In this document: one piece after another, positions 49,531 to 60,862 of the stretch
Layout of the letters: each line of letters starts with the position of its first letter
Position numbering within the stretch: position 1 is the first letter of the stretch
Assembly: GCA_013416795.1 (NCBI GenBank)
Contig: RQSC01000024.1
Span: 119,259-183,258 of the forward strand
Length of the DNA stretch: 64,000 nucleotides
Source: Prasinococcaceae sp. CCMP 1430
Taxonomy: Eukaryota; Prasinodermophyta; Palmophyllophyceae; Prasinococcales; Prasinococcaceae
Direction of reading: 5' to 3'
The notes under the pieces: model-generated
Seen by the model: the letters and a program-made list of their open reading frames with translations, nothing else
Database searches by the model: none
Told to the model about the DNA's origin: nothing
Translations under genes and position numbers: made by a program

Positions 49531-51700
49531 TCACTCATCGATTGGCAGCATTTCCTGGAACGAGGGCTTGTTCGAAGAGAGGAAGATGTACGCTGCGGTG
49601 TGGTAGAAAATTGAGAGCTTGGTTTGCACGAGGGAGGACCGACCCAGGCTCGTGTCACGGAAGCCGAACCGCACGAGCACGTCCTCGCCCGTCGCCAGGT
49701 CGGCGGGGCCCTCAGTCTCGAATGCGAGCCCTTCGAACTCGTTGATGCAGAGCGCCTCGTGGCAGTGCCGCACGAGCGAGACGGCGGGCAGCCACTTGAA
49801 CGCGAGCGGCACATTGTCCGCCTTGATGTATAGGCCACCAAACACAATGTTGATAAGCATCACTGCCGGGGCGAGGGCATTCCCCACCTCCGGAGAGGGC
49901 GCTATGGCCCCTACCGCCAGGCCGAGTGCCGAGGCCGTCACGCTCTCTAGTGTTGACACCACCGCGAATTTGACGAATCGGAGCGGACGCCCGTGCAGGC
50001 CGCTGCACGGGTAAACCACCGAGCTGAAGATGAACGGAAACAGGGCCGACATGGGCACCTCAGCCAGCAACTTAGCGACAAAGTACGGCCCCACCTCGTA
50101 CGAACGCGCGACTCGCTCCCGGCTGACGACTGCCCGCTCGCGTGTGAAAGCCGTGACTGTCTTGGTGATGCTCGCCATCGCTGTGTTAATCGCGCACACC
50201 TGCAGTAGGCCCATGCGGTCTTGAATCCGGCTCTGCGCGTTGCCCATGCGCCAGTAGATCATGCCAAAGACGATTGCCGAATTGAGTAGCGTGGCCACAC
50301 GCACGCGGATGGTTGCCTTGTCACGCGTCACTTGCCGCAGGCTGCGCGCGAAAAGGCAGCGAAACTGCGTCCATGGGCCAGCGCGTGCCATCCGCGCACC
50401 AAACGCGCGCGAGGCCTCGCGCGCGGCCGCACCCTTCTTGGCGGCACCCAGCGGCGACGCTGCCTGCGCCGCCGCATTCACGAGCGCACGTACGCGCGCC
50501 TGCGATGCGCGCTCCACGTCGGCGTCTGACACGTCGATGGATATGGCGTCCACAACCCATTCGGCGGGGTTGAGCGGCGCTCCCAGAAAGGAGCTGTCGC
50601 CGACGTCGGCATCGAGGTGCCGCCTGAGCGTCTTCACTGCTGCTTCGGCAGGCCCGCTATAGGCGACACCCAGCGCGCTGACGAGTGTCAGGTCGTCGAG
50701 CTGCGCGAAGATGGATGCCCTCGGCTGATGGATAGTCACAAGTACCGTGACGCCGCTGCTCGCGAGCTCCTTGAGAACGCCCATGACTTTGTCCGCCTGG
50801 AACGCGTCCAGGCCCGTCGTGGGTTCGTCCGCAAAAATGACGGAAGGGTCGGATAGCAGCTCGCACGCTATGGCGACGCGCTTGCGCTCGCCTCCAGACA
50901 CGCCTCCGCTCTTGAGGCCATCACCCATCGGCGAGTCGAGGCACGCGCGCAGTCCCATGCGCGAGACCACGTTGTCAACGCGCCCCTGCCGCTCGGTCTC
51001 GCTCATAGCGCGCGGCAGTCTCAGGCGCGCGGCCATCGCAAGCGTCTCCCGTACGGAGAGCTGGGAGTAAAAGACATCTTTCTGCTGCACGTACGCAATG
51101 CGGGGGCGGTGCTCGCGCACGTCGACTCCGTTGGCGAGCACGCGCCCGCGGAGCACCACGCGCTTCGACGCGGGGACCTGGCCGGCTATGGCGTTCATCA
51201 GAGTGCTCTTGCCGGCTGTGTTTCGGTCGTGGAGCAGCAGCGTCGAGGGGGAGTCAGCCGCGTCCATGCAGGGTGGGCGGCGGAGCTGCCAGCCGCGCGC
51301 GGGCGGCGTGTCACGGATGTGCGCGCCCATCCGTGCGCATGGGTGCGACGCACACGCGCGCGCAGGGACACGCACCGCCGGACGGCCCCATGATCGCGTG
51401 CAGGCGGCCGGGCGCGGCCACGCCGCGCGCCCCACCGAGCACCGTGCGCGTCTCTTCTGGCTCCCCCTTGCGCTTGATGGTGATCACTGCACTGATCCCC
51501 TCCCACTCGAGGGTGACCGGCACGTGTGCGGAGAGCGTCTCCGCGCCATCCCCACCACCACTGCTGCCGCGCGCCCTGCCTGCCACTGCCCTTGCAACGC
51601 CCACGACCGCGGCCGCCGCGCATCCCGCCGCCTGCACGGGCGGCGGCGCGGCAAGCGCCGCCGCGCTCACCGCGAGCTTCAGCAGCGCGCCCGCGCCCAT
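49531..51700 (-). CDS. ABCG-family half-transporter
   Basis: Exons 51376-51700 and 49531-51215 give 669 residues; the intron (GTGCGTGT...ACAG, 160 bp) splits the Walker A codon, restoring GPSGAGKST. Then come Q-loop VQQKDVFYSQLSVRETL, signature VSGGERKRVAIACELL, Walker B VIFADEPTTGLDAFQ and switch VTIHQPRASIFAQLDDL, followed by a six-segment membrane domain with FGGLYIKADNVP and a hydrophilic C-terminus. NBD-then-TMD order in a single half is diagnostic of ABCG/WBC. These dimerise to export lipids, sterols or xenobiotics; the substrate here is unknown. The ATG at 51700 starts a hydrophobic Ala-rich leader (LLKLAVSAAALAAPPPVQAA) that could be a targeting sequence. Confidence 0.9.
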
Positions 51701-52208
51701 CGCCGCCTCGCCCTCTACGGTGCCCCTCACTCGCCCGCGCTGCGCCCCCGGCGGCGCCGCGCAGACCGCGCGAGGGGTGGCATGCTGCGCGAGCGCACGC
51801 GGCGGCGGCACTGCGGAGAACTCCAGAGAGAGCGGTTTCACTTTAGGGTTTAGATAGGGTTTATGAAAAGGTGTTGCGGCATCGGAGAATGTCTTTCTGT
51901 GTGGCGCGTCAAGACTCAAGACAGAGTCAAACGCTGCGGAGCGGAGGGCATCGCAGAAGGTCCGTCCTGCCCGAACCTCGCTTTTTCATATATCTTATGG
52001 CGCGGCATCATCGCCGCAGCTGCCTCTCGCAGGTCTCACTCTAGAGTGGCACTACAAACTACACTTGCAGCGCTCACCGGCGGCTAGCTAGATATTTGAC
52101 CGACTGCTGATGTCGTTTAAGACCCGCCCTCCCACATTGCTGTCGCTGTGATCGCGCGCCCGCGATGGGGGCTGCCTTGCCCATCGGACCTCGGATTTGA
52201 GATCCAGC
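51701..52208. promoter_or_regulatory. Upstream region of ABCG gene with telo-box pair
   Basis: This 500-bp space is between the ABCG start and the CDPK stop, both minus strand. TTTAGGGTTTAG (51842-51853) and TAGGGTTTA (51855-51863) lie about 150 bp upstream of the ABCG ATG. The rest shows no gene. Confidence 0.45.
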
Positions 52209-53526
52209 TCACATTGCTTCAGGGAGGGTCTGCAGCGCGGCCTTGTAGGACCGCGGCCTGCCGAGCGGGTCATTGCCAGCCGTCTCGCGGCTAGCTCGAA
52301 GCATCGCCAAGAACTCGTCGTAGTCGATCGAGCCGCTGTTATCCGTGTCAGCTTCCTTGAGCATAGTCTGCAGCTCCTCAGCAGAGGCGGCCTCTCCCGC
52401 CTTCTCCAGCGCCTTTTGAATCTCATCTGGAGTAATGTGCCCGTCCCCATTGCTGTCGAACTCCATAAATGCCGCCTTGATGCCGGCCTCATGCTCGAGT
52501 TTGCGCACGGCGACCGTGGATGCAAGCCATTCCTCGTAGTCGATGCTCCCCGAATTGTCGATATCCATGGCTTGCAGCGCCTCAACCAGCCCGTCGCCCT
52601 GCGCGCCCAACATCGATTTCTTCGCGCGGAGTCCAAGCTGGAGCTCCTCGAAGCTGATCTGGCCGTCGCCGTTCGCATCAAGCTCCTGAAAGGTCTTCCG
52701 CAGCGCATCCTACATACGTGACCGCAGTCACCGCACCCGCCGCGAACGCATGGCAACTTCGGGCGTCAGTCTCGCGTGCTTGCTCTTTGATGCATGCAGC
52801 AGTCGCGCAAAACGCACGGCGGCCATGTTCTGCACTATGCGCGGCGCACCGCGATGTTCGCACCTGCTCTTCGGCCGACATGCCCTTTCCGATGGCAAGG
52901 AGGGCTACCTTCTTCAGCTTGTTCATCTTGCTGAACTGCGTGATCTTGCCCACGACCTCGTCGGTGAGCTCGGTGTCCCTAGCCTTCTCACCAGTGATCC
53001 ACTTGTGCGCCAGCATGTCGGCGGCGGAGGGCCTCTTGGCCGGATCGCGCGTGCACATCTTGATGATCGCATCCTTGGCCTCCTTGGAGATGTGCGACCA
53101 CGGGCGGCCCTGGAACTTCTTCTTTCGGAAGCCCGCGTCCGTGCCGCGGTGGATGGCCTGGAAGATGTCGCGATCCGAACGCCCGTTGAAGGGCGGCTCC
53201 CCGCAGAGTAGAATGTACGTAATGACGCCGACGCTCCACACGTCTGACTTGGGCTCACCCTTGCCAACCAGTACCTCCGGCGCGACGTAGTACGCAGTGC
53301 CGCACACGTCGGGGAAGGTCTCACCAGGCTGGAAGAATTGAGAGAGTCCGAAGTCAGTGAGCTTGAGCTCGGCGTCCTCGGCCTCTGAGAGAAAGAGAAA
53401 ATTCTCTGGCTTCAGATCGCGATGTGCAACGCCGCGTGCGTGCATGCGTTCAATGGCACCCAGCATCGCGCGCGAGAGCATCGCTGCATCCGCCTGGAAG
53501 AGGTCACCACGGACACACGGGACAGA

Positions 53527-53573
<47 letters not shown>

Positions 53574-54383
53574 CGTCAGTGTTGCTCGCGCCTCGGTGGC
53601 GCCTCGGCAAGGAGATGTGATGGCCCCGATCGCGTCTACACATCACAAAATAATGGCATTGCGCGTCTCGCACACGCCACACTGATAGGCGACACGCTGC
53701 CGCACGTGCCTCGGTATAGTGGTGACGTGCGATGATTCTGTCGAAGAGCTCTCCGCCTTTGCAAACCTCCATCACCAGCGCAAACTCGACGTTGTCCTCG
53801 TAATCCCCCTTGAGCTCAACGATCCCCTTCTCACCCTTGAGGTGCTTCTGCACCTTGACCTCCTCGCGAACCTATCACACGACAAATCGTTCGAGCGCAT
53901 CAATGGCGGTGGCCGCGCGATGTCCGCGATGGAGCAAAATGGCAGAATCAGTACGGGCAGCGCGTAAAGGTTATCTTGTCGACGCCCGTTGCTGTCATTG
54001 ACAGCACGCATGTATCGACGCGGCTTTGCACATGTGCGCCACGCGCGCGCGCACGCGAGCGCGTGTGGAGGACGCGAGGACAGAGGCTGGCTAAGGGGTG
54101 GCAGGGACACAGGCACCGCCCGCCTTGCGCGCACCTGTTCGACGTCATGCGCGTTCCGCAGCTTGCGCTTGTCGACCTTCTTGATGGCCACGTCCTCGCC
54201 GGTGGCCCTGCTTTTGGCCGCGTACGTCACGCCGAAGGCGCCCTCCCCGAGCTTGCTGCCCTGCACGTAGTCATCCTTCACCGAGGGTCCACCGCCGCCC
54301 GCCGCGGCGCCGCCCTTCTTCCCGCTGCTAGCCGCGCGCGCGGCGCCCCCACCACCCGAGTCCGCGGAGAAGCACGTGCCCAT
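52209..54383 (-). CDS. Calcium-dependent protein kinase (CDPK)
   Basis: Four exons (54135-54383, 53710-53871, 52864-53493, 52209-52709) give 513 residues. MGTCFS is a myristoylation/palmitoylation signal. Kinase features: LGEGAFG at 45-51, Lys68 in VAIKK, HRDLKPEN from 161, DFGLS near 184, and VCGTAYYVAPEVL. An autoinhibitory junction (ITQFSKMNKLKKVALLAIGKG) is followed by four complete EF-hands (DANGDGQISFEE, DIDNSGSIDYEE, DSNGDGHITPDE, DTDNSGSIDYDE). CDPKs decode calcium signals in plants, algae, alveolates and some other protists. Introns 1 and 3 start GTGCG. Intron 2 is best read as GC-AG (GAG|GCACGT), because that alone gives the family's exact spacing HYTE|ADAAMLSRAML; a GTGCGA donor would add 12 residues. 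Intron 2 holds a 45-base G run on the plus strand. Confidence 0.93.
53494..53709 (-). other. CDPK intron 2: candidate GC-AG intron with C45 tract
   Basis: The proposed donor GAG|GCACGT at 53710/53709 and acceptor TTCCAG|GCG at 53494/53493 keep frame and give the kinase family's normal residue count between HYTE and HRD. The intron contains an uninterrupted homopolymer at 53528-53572 (C on the sense strand). Confidence 0.65.
53528..53572 (+). repeat. Poly-G tract of 45 bases
   Basis: Uninterrupted G45 on the plus strand within a CDPK intron. It can form G-quadruplexes, and its true length is likely uncertain in the assembly. Confidence 0.95.
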
Positions 54384-55032
54384 GGCGTCGGCGGGCGCTT
54401 TGGCGTTTGACTCGCGGGCACCACCGGCGTCCGCGTCGTTGCCGCGCACCGCCGCGTGCGCCGTGTGCCGTGGGCGCACCCGCGCGACAACAGCAGCGGC
54501 GGCGATGCGCCCCTGCGCCAAAAAAATCCGACCGACAACGATTCGCGCTCGGATTTGCGCCCGCGGATAGGATCGCATACAAACAAAGGATCGACACGCG
54601 AAAATGATTCAAAATGAGAATGCCGGTGGAAGAAGGGTCCGAAATTCAAACTCAATCTGGATATCAATAGTCACACTCTACGACTGTATCAATGTCAATG
54701 CGACGGCGGGGAGGGCGTGCACGTGCAGACGCTGCGTGGCGCGGCCGCGCAAGCCGTGGGCTGCGGTCTGACGCGGGTGTTGAGGGTCTCGGAGCTCCGC
54801 TTGCCGTCGGACCACGCACCCGCGCGCCGTCACGGGTCCGAATGGGCGCGAGGAGGGCGGAGCGAGCCCGCGAGCGGGCGCGGCGGAGGCGCGCTCGCCG
54901 AAGACCACGGCATGGTGTGTGGGTCGGCGATGTGACGCGCATGTCGCATGGTCGAGCGACATCGGCTCGACGAACACAACAAATGCGCCCCGTCAAATAA
55001 TTACGAGCTCGCGGCTCGCGGCTCGTGCATGG
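54384..55032. promoter_or_regulatory. CDPK upstream region / helicase 3' spacer
   Basis: A 650-bp space. The first 150 bp upstream of the CDPK ATG are GC-rich; an AT-richer island at 54530-54690 (TCAAAATGAG, TTCAAACTCAATCTGG) follows, then a GC-rich stretch with several overlapping but unconvincing open frames. Confidence 0.4.
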
Positions 55033-57014
55033 CTATGCGCCTCCTCGCGCCTCGCGCTGTTTCTTGAGGTTCTTCTTGAATTTCTTGCGCAGCATGCGCT
55101 TGCGGCTGAACGCGCCCTCGATGGGTAGGCCCTGATCGATGAGCTGCCTGAGCGCACCCGTGATGAGGTCGTCAGCCTCGCCATGCAGGCTGACCACCTT
55201 GCCATCGGCTCCCGCGCGGCCCGTGCGCCCGGCGCGGTGCAAGAAGTCTTCGGCAGTGCTTGCCATCTCCGCTTGCACCACCATGCCCACGCGCCCAAAG
55301 TCCACCCCGCGTGCCACTGAGCTGGTGCAAACCAGCACTGGCAGCTCGCCTTCGACCGTCGTGAGCGGCTCCTCAGCGCTCGCTCCGTCCAGCTCCTCAT
55401 CAGTGCGGCTCGTGCGCGCGAGGTATGCATCGAGGAGTTGCGCGCGGCGAGCGGCGGGGACGTCTTTGTGGTACGCGGCGGCGGCCACGCCGCGCGCGTT
55501 CAGGGCCGCAGCGGCGCCCTCTGCCGAGCGCACCGTCTTGCAAAACACCAGAACGTGCTCGCCCGATTCCACGCCCTGCGTCACGTACTTCATAAGCTCA
55601 GCCATGCGCGTGTCATCACTGACGCGCACCCACTCGAAATCCACGCCTGGGAGTTGCCTATGCGCGTACTGCCCCGTGAGCCACACCGTGTTTGGAAAAG
55701 CCTTCATGAGAATGCCCCCGGGCGCCTTGTCGGACATCGCTGGCATGGTGGCGGCCGCGAACACGTGCTGCCGCGAGATGGCACCGCGCACCAGATGATG
55801 ACGCCACTGGCGGCGCGAGAGCGATTCGAGGTCGCGCGCGCGAAGTTGAACACTGCCTCCGCTCCGGCCCTCGCTCGCACCCCCGCCCTCGCCCATGTCC
55901 TCGCTGCCGCGCAGCGCGATTTCCGCGAGGAATTCCTCGCGCGCAACATCCTCGCTGTCGCCACCCGCACGCGCCGTCACTGCAGCCACTTCCTCCGCAC
56001 CCTCAACCTCGCCGCCGTCGCCCGACGCGCCAGCCGCGGCCATCTCGCGCTCGTATCGAATGCGCCCCTCAGCCTCGACAGCCTCGCGGAGCGCGGGCTC
56101 GAAGGACTGTGCCCACAACACGCGCTGCGAGGCCTCACGAAGCGAAACGAAGAGGGCAGTGACATCGCGCAGGTAGCCACCAGAGAGCAGCGCGTCCGCC
56201 TCGTCGGCCACCACGCACTGCATCGAGTGCAGCGCGGAGTCCAGCGAGCGGTAGTCGGCGCAATCGCGCAGGTACGCGCGTGCAGCACCTGGGGTGCCCA
56301 CCACAAACTACGGGGGCACCGCGGTTGGGTGAGCGCATTGGCGAGCATGCGATGGCGCGCGCGTGTGCGCGCGCGTGCGAGCACATGCGCGAGCGTGTCA
56401 GCGCAAGGCGCGCGCCCTCGCGCTCAAGCTCCCTCACCGCACGCTGCGTAACGCCTCATGCCACAGCTGCGCCGACGCACCTCTGGCAGCTCCTCCGGCG
56501 CTGCGAACGTGCCGCGCGCACACAGGTCGTGCGCGCGCGCGAGCGGCTCGCCATCCTCCCCACGCACATTCCCCACCACCGCGCATGCCTGAGCGGAGAG
56601 CGCGGCGTTGGGCACGAGCACGAGCGTCCGGAGCTGGCCCACGCTGGCACCATTCGCGTCCGCGTCGACGTCCGCGGCGGCGGCGCGGGCGGCCAGTATC
56701 GCATCCAGCGCAGGTGCGACGTACGCCAAGGTCTTGCCCGAACCAGTCTCCGCCACGAGCACTGCGTCGCCGCCAGAGCGAACGGGCTCGATCGCCAGCG
56801 CCTGTGTGACCGACGGCCGCTCGAAGCCCGCGCCGCGCAGCGCCGTGGCGAGCGCCGCGCTGCGCACGCCTGCGGCGGACCAGTCGCGCTCGCTCAGAAA
56901 CGCGCCGCCCGAGACCGCGGGGTCGAGCGCGCTCGCATTGGCGACCACGCGCGCGACGCGCTCACCGTGCGTGCGGAGCTTGGGCGGTGCTGCCTGCCGC
57001 CGCAGGGCCCACAT
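55033..57014 (-). CDS. DEAD-box RNA helicase
   Basis: Exons 56481-57014 and 55033-56307 join in phase 0 (EELPE|FVVGTPGAARA) across a GTGCGTCG...GTAG intron of 173 bp; about 602 residues from the ATG at 57014. Q-motif region GFERPSVTQALAI, motif I AETGSGKT (about 88-95), Ia LVLVPNAALSAQ, Ib VVGTPGA, motif II DEAD (213-216), motif III as AATMP in place of the usual SAT, motif V TSSVARGVDF and motif VI HRAGRTGRAG are visible. The tail KRMLRKKFKKNLKKQREARGG is very basic. An insertion of about 70 residues after motif II is acidic. The closest types are organellar DEAD-box proteins of the RH22/RH39 kind, and the Arg-rich start fits targeting, but upstream sequence is lost in a gap. Confidence 0.87.
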
Positions 57015-57480
57015 GCGTGGTGGCGCTCCGCCGCCGCGCGCGGGCGCGAACCGCTCCCCGCCACCGCCGNNNNNNNNNNNNNNNNNNNNNNNNNNNNNNN
57101 NNNNNNNNNNNNNNNNNNNNNNNNNNNNNNNNNNNNNNNNNNNNNNNNNNNNNNNNNNNNNNNNNNNNNNNNNNNNNNNNNNNNNNNNNNNNNNNNNNNN
57201 NNNNNNNNNNNNNNNNNNNNNNNNNNNNNNNNNNNNNNNNNNNNNNNNNNNNNNNNNNNNNNNNNNNNNNNNNNNNNNNNNNNNNNNNNNNNNNNNNGGA
57301 GGCGGAGGCGGAGGCGGAGACAAGTCCGGTGGCGCGAGGTGGTGGTGCGGGCGGGCGCAGGGGCGACGGGGGGGGGAGGCAGGCCTGGCCGGCGAGCGCC
57401 ACACGTCGCGCGGGGCGGCCCCTCCTCGCCTCCCCGGCTGCGGCGCGCGCGCGCGCCGCGCGCACGCGTGGGGGGCTGAC
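57015..57480. other. Divergent promoter with 228-bp assembly gap
   Basis: This region between helicase and TFIIIC starts is mostly undetermined (N at 57070-57297). Its right edge is a GGAGGC tandem repeat and the left edge CCGCCGCCACCGCCG, so the gap probably covers a GC-rich repeat. The promoter or 5' exons may be hidden here. Confidence 0.8.
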
Positions 57481-60400
57481 ATGTCGCGCCGCCGCGTACA
57501 CTTTGCGGACGACCTCGAGGGCGAGGAGGAGGAGGACGACGCGTACGCGCTGCTCGACGACGGCGACGACGGCGACGAGGGCGGCAGCGCCGAGGCAGGC
57601 GCGGGCGATGCGGACGACCAGGACGACGGTGCGCGAATGCGCGTGCGGGAACGGCGCGCGTAGAGCGCGCAGCAGCGCTCCTCGACCGTCCGTCACAACC
57701 CACCCACCTCCCGCCGCAGCCATGGGCGCGCGCGCGCCATCTCACCACAACGCCCCCCTGGACTGCAGCGCTGACATGCGCACCGTCGGACTCTCGGCGA
57801 CCGCTGTCTGTTCGCGATGACCGCGCCTCAAGATGATTACGAGTACGTCGAGGCCGACGATGGCGAGCTTGGCGGAGTGGGTAGCCACGGCGCGCAGCAG
57901 GAGAGCGACGACGACGACGACGACGATGACGACGATGACGATGATGAAGAGGAGGAGGAGGAGGAGGAGGAGGAGGAGGAGGAGGAGGAGGAGGAAGACG
58001 ACGAAGAAATGCGCACGGCCAAGTACGAACTGCTCGCAGAACGCAAGCGCGCGGAGGCCGCCGCGGCCGCCGCGGAGGGTGCCGCGCTGGGCACCACGGG
58101 CGAGGGCGCAGCGCCGCACGGCAGTGGCTCCTGGCAACGCGCAGCATTCGGGCCGAGCGGCGAGGACATCGCGGCGGACATCGCAGGCTCGCTCGGGCTC
58201 GACGTGGCTCCCAAGCGGGTCAAGAAGAGGGGCAAGAAGAAGCAGCAACACACCAAAATGTCTCGCGCACTCGGCAGCGCCAACATCTTGTTCTCGCAGG
58301 GCAACCTCGAAGGAGCGAAGCGGCTGCTGCTGGGCGTGGTCAAGAACGCGCCCGACATCGTCGACTCCTACCAGACGCTCGCGCAGGTGTGCGAAGAGTT
58401 GGGCGAGTCCGAAAACGCCCTCAAGTTCCAGATGATCGCCGCGCACCTCGAACCACGCGATACCGACATGTGGCGCAGTCTCGCGCAGCGCAGCATTGAC
58501 GCTGGCGAAATGCGGCAGGCCATCTACTGCTTGTCCAAGGTGCTCCAGCAGGCCCCCACCGACGCTGCCTGCAGGCGGGTACGCGCGGACATCTACAGCG
58601 AGATTGGCGAGGGGCGCCGCGCGATTGAGTCCTACGAGGAGCTGCTGCGCAAGTCGCCCAACGATCCGCACGTGGTGCACGCGCTGGCGCGCTGCTACTA
58701 CGGCGCGGAGCAGGGCGAGCGCGCCGCCGAGCTGCTGCAGGAGTTCCTCGCCGACTACCCCGACGAAGCCGACCTCACCACCATCAACATGCTGGCTGAG
58801 ATTTACATCTCAATCAAGCAGCACACGGAGGCCGTTTCGCTCATCAATGACAGCGGGGAGGGATACGACTACGGGCCGGGCCGTGGCCAGCCCATCCCGC
58901 TTGACCTGGCGGCCAAGCGCGGCATTGCGTTGGTGCGCCTCAAGCGCTTCGAGGAGGCGGAGCCCGACATGAAGCTCATCCTGGACGCCCCCGTCACAGA
59001 CTACGCAGACGTGTACCTTGAGGCCGCGGCCGTTTACGAGGATTGCGGCAAGCACAAGAAAGCGGAGGTGTATTACTCGCAGCTGCTCGTGGCAGTGGAT
59101 GCCAACGAGGAGATCAATGCCGACACCGCCGAGCTGTGGGCGCGAGCGTCGTACGTGAGGCGCAGGCTGGGCGATCAGAACGGCGCCAACGAGCTCCTCG
59201 AGAAGGCGCACGACGAAAGGCCCGATGACGAAGAGTTGCGCTTGCAGCTCGCCGAGGCCTACGCCGACGAAGGCGACGCTGACGCTGCCCGCGCGCTTCT
59301 GGCGGACGATACCGCTCCTGCGCCGTGCATCAAGCCTGTGCTCGACCTGCTCGCGGCCGCCAAAGCGCGCGGTGCGGAGCTTGCCTCTCACGTGTTCGAC
59401 GAGACGATGGTGTCCGACTACAAGACAGACAAGCTATTTCGTGAGGGTCGCGTGCGCGTAGATGTCCATCTGGCCTTGCGACGTGCGGCGGTCTTCGTCA
59501 GGGCTGGTGCACACGACGATGCCAGCGAGCTGCTCGTGCCCATCGCGCGCCAGTCGCTGGAGCACATAAGCGCCTCGCGCCGCTGGCGCAAGCGCAAATC
59601 GGGCGAGGAGTACGATGACGTGGGCACAGATGAAGGCCAGCTCTTCTCCGCGCTTCCCACCCGCGAGACCTTCGAGGGCAATGTTGATTTCGACGTGTAC
59701 CTCATGTACGACGACGACAGGTGCCATCTGCGAAAGTACAAGGCGCATCCGCTCGTAGCCGACGTGATCAATTTCAAGGGCGGCCAGCAGCTCATCGACG
59801 CGGCGTTGCGCTCTTTGGCCGCTGGCAGTGGGGACTCGGCACTGAAGGAGGCGGCTAAGCTGATCGAGCTAGCGTGCTCCGTGCAGCTCGAGCGCGGGCG
59901 CACTCGCGCGCCGGCTCTTCTCACCGTCGCGGAGGAGCTCCTCGCGCGCGCTGAGGATGTCAAAGACGAGGCATCGGCCAAAGCATTCAAGGATGCGGTG
60001 GAGGCCTTCGGCTCTGCGGAGGGGCGCGCCGCGCCAAGAAAGGTCACCACCCTCGGCCGCCCCTCAAGCGGCACATTGCCAAGGCTCACCGAGTGCGAGG
60101 ACTCGCCAGGCAGCCGCGACGCGTGGGTGGCGCTCGCCGAGGACCTCCGCGAGCCGGCCGAGGGCGATCCGCTCACACGCCCCGCGATGAAACCGCAGCT
60201 ACTGCCAATACGCGACGTGCGCCTGCTCATCCACATAGCGAACGAAAACCCGCGCTGCGCCGAGGCGCGCATGCTGCTGGGCAACCACTTCTGTGCGAAG
60301 AACAGCCCTGGCCGAGCTGCCAGCTACTACCTGGCTGCGTACCGGCTGGCGCCCGAAGAGCCGCTCGCATCGCTCTGCGCGGGCATCGCACTGATCAAGC

Positions 60401-60765
60401 TCACAGAGACTTTGTCTCAAAAGGAAGACACTGACACCCCGGGCTGCACACCGCGTGGGAGGCGCCTCCTGCAGGCGTTTGCGCTGCTGAACGTCTACCG
60501 CGAGACACTGGTGGCGAAGGGCGGCCAACGGTACGAGGCGGACTACAACATGGGACGCGCAGCTCATCAGGTGGGCGTGCTCGAGATTGCCAGGCGACGG
60601 TATTCGGCGGCCATCGAAGGCGCGGCTACTGAGCGAAGGCCTGAGCTCGTGGAGCTCGCCCGCGCGGTCTCTTCGGCCGCCGGGCACAACATGGCAGTGC
60701 TGCTGCGCGCGGGTGGGGCGCCGGGCCTTGCCGCGCGCGCGATCGAGCAGGCCTCGCGGCGGTGA
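57481..60765 (+). CDS. GTF3C3: TFIIIC TPR subunit (GTF3C3/TFC4)
   Basis: Exons 57481-57628 and 57833-60765 (GTGCGCGA donor, CTCAAG acceptor, phase 1) give 1026 residues; a start at the ATG at 57817 without exon 1 is the alternative. The N-terminus is extremely acidic, including about 12 Asp then 17 Glu in a row (57907-58000), then a basic patch (PKRVKKRGKKKQQHTKMSRA). TPR arrays follow: SRALGSANILFSQGNLEGAK, APDIVDSYQTLAQVCEELGE, RAIESYEELLRKSPNDPHVV. The second half has the family's YLMYDDDRCHLRKYKAHPL and a final TPR block. TFIIIC recruits TFIIIB to tRNA and 5S genes for RNA polymerase III. It is convergent with the rhodanese gene. Confidence 0.87.
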
Positions 60766-60862
60766 GCAAGAGGCGACTCGTGACCTCTGTAAATTATCAT
60801 GACTGTACGAGCGGCCGGCACGTCGCGCTGGCGGGGGCACGGAGTCGCATGGCGCAGCCTGC

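Noticed and set aside
57719-57820. Acceptor CCGCAG at 57720 for TFIIIC exon 2
   Set aside because: With the phase-1 donor it leads to a stop at 57818-57820; the CTCAAG acceptor at 57832 restores an acidic N-terminus in frame.
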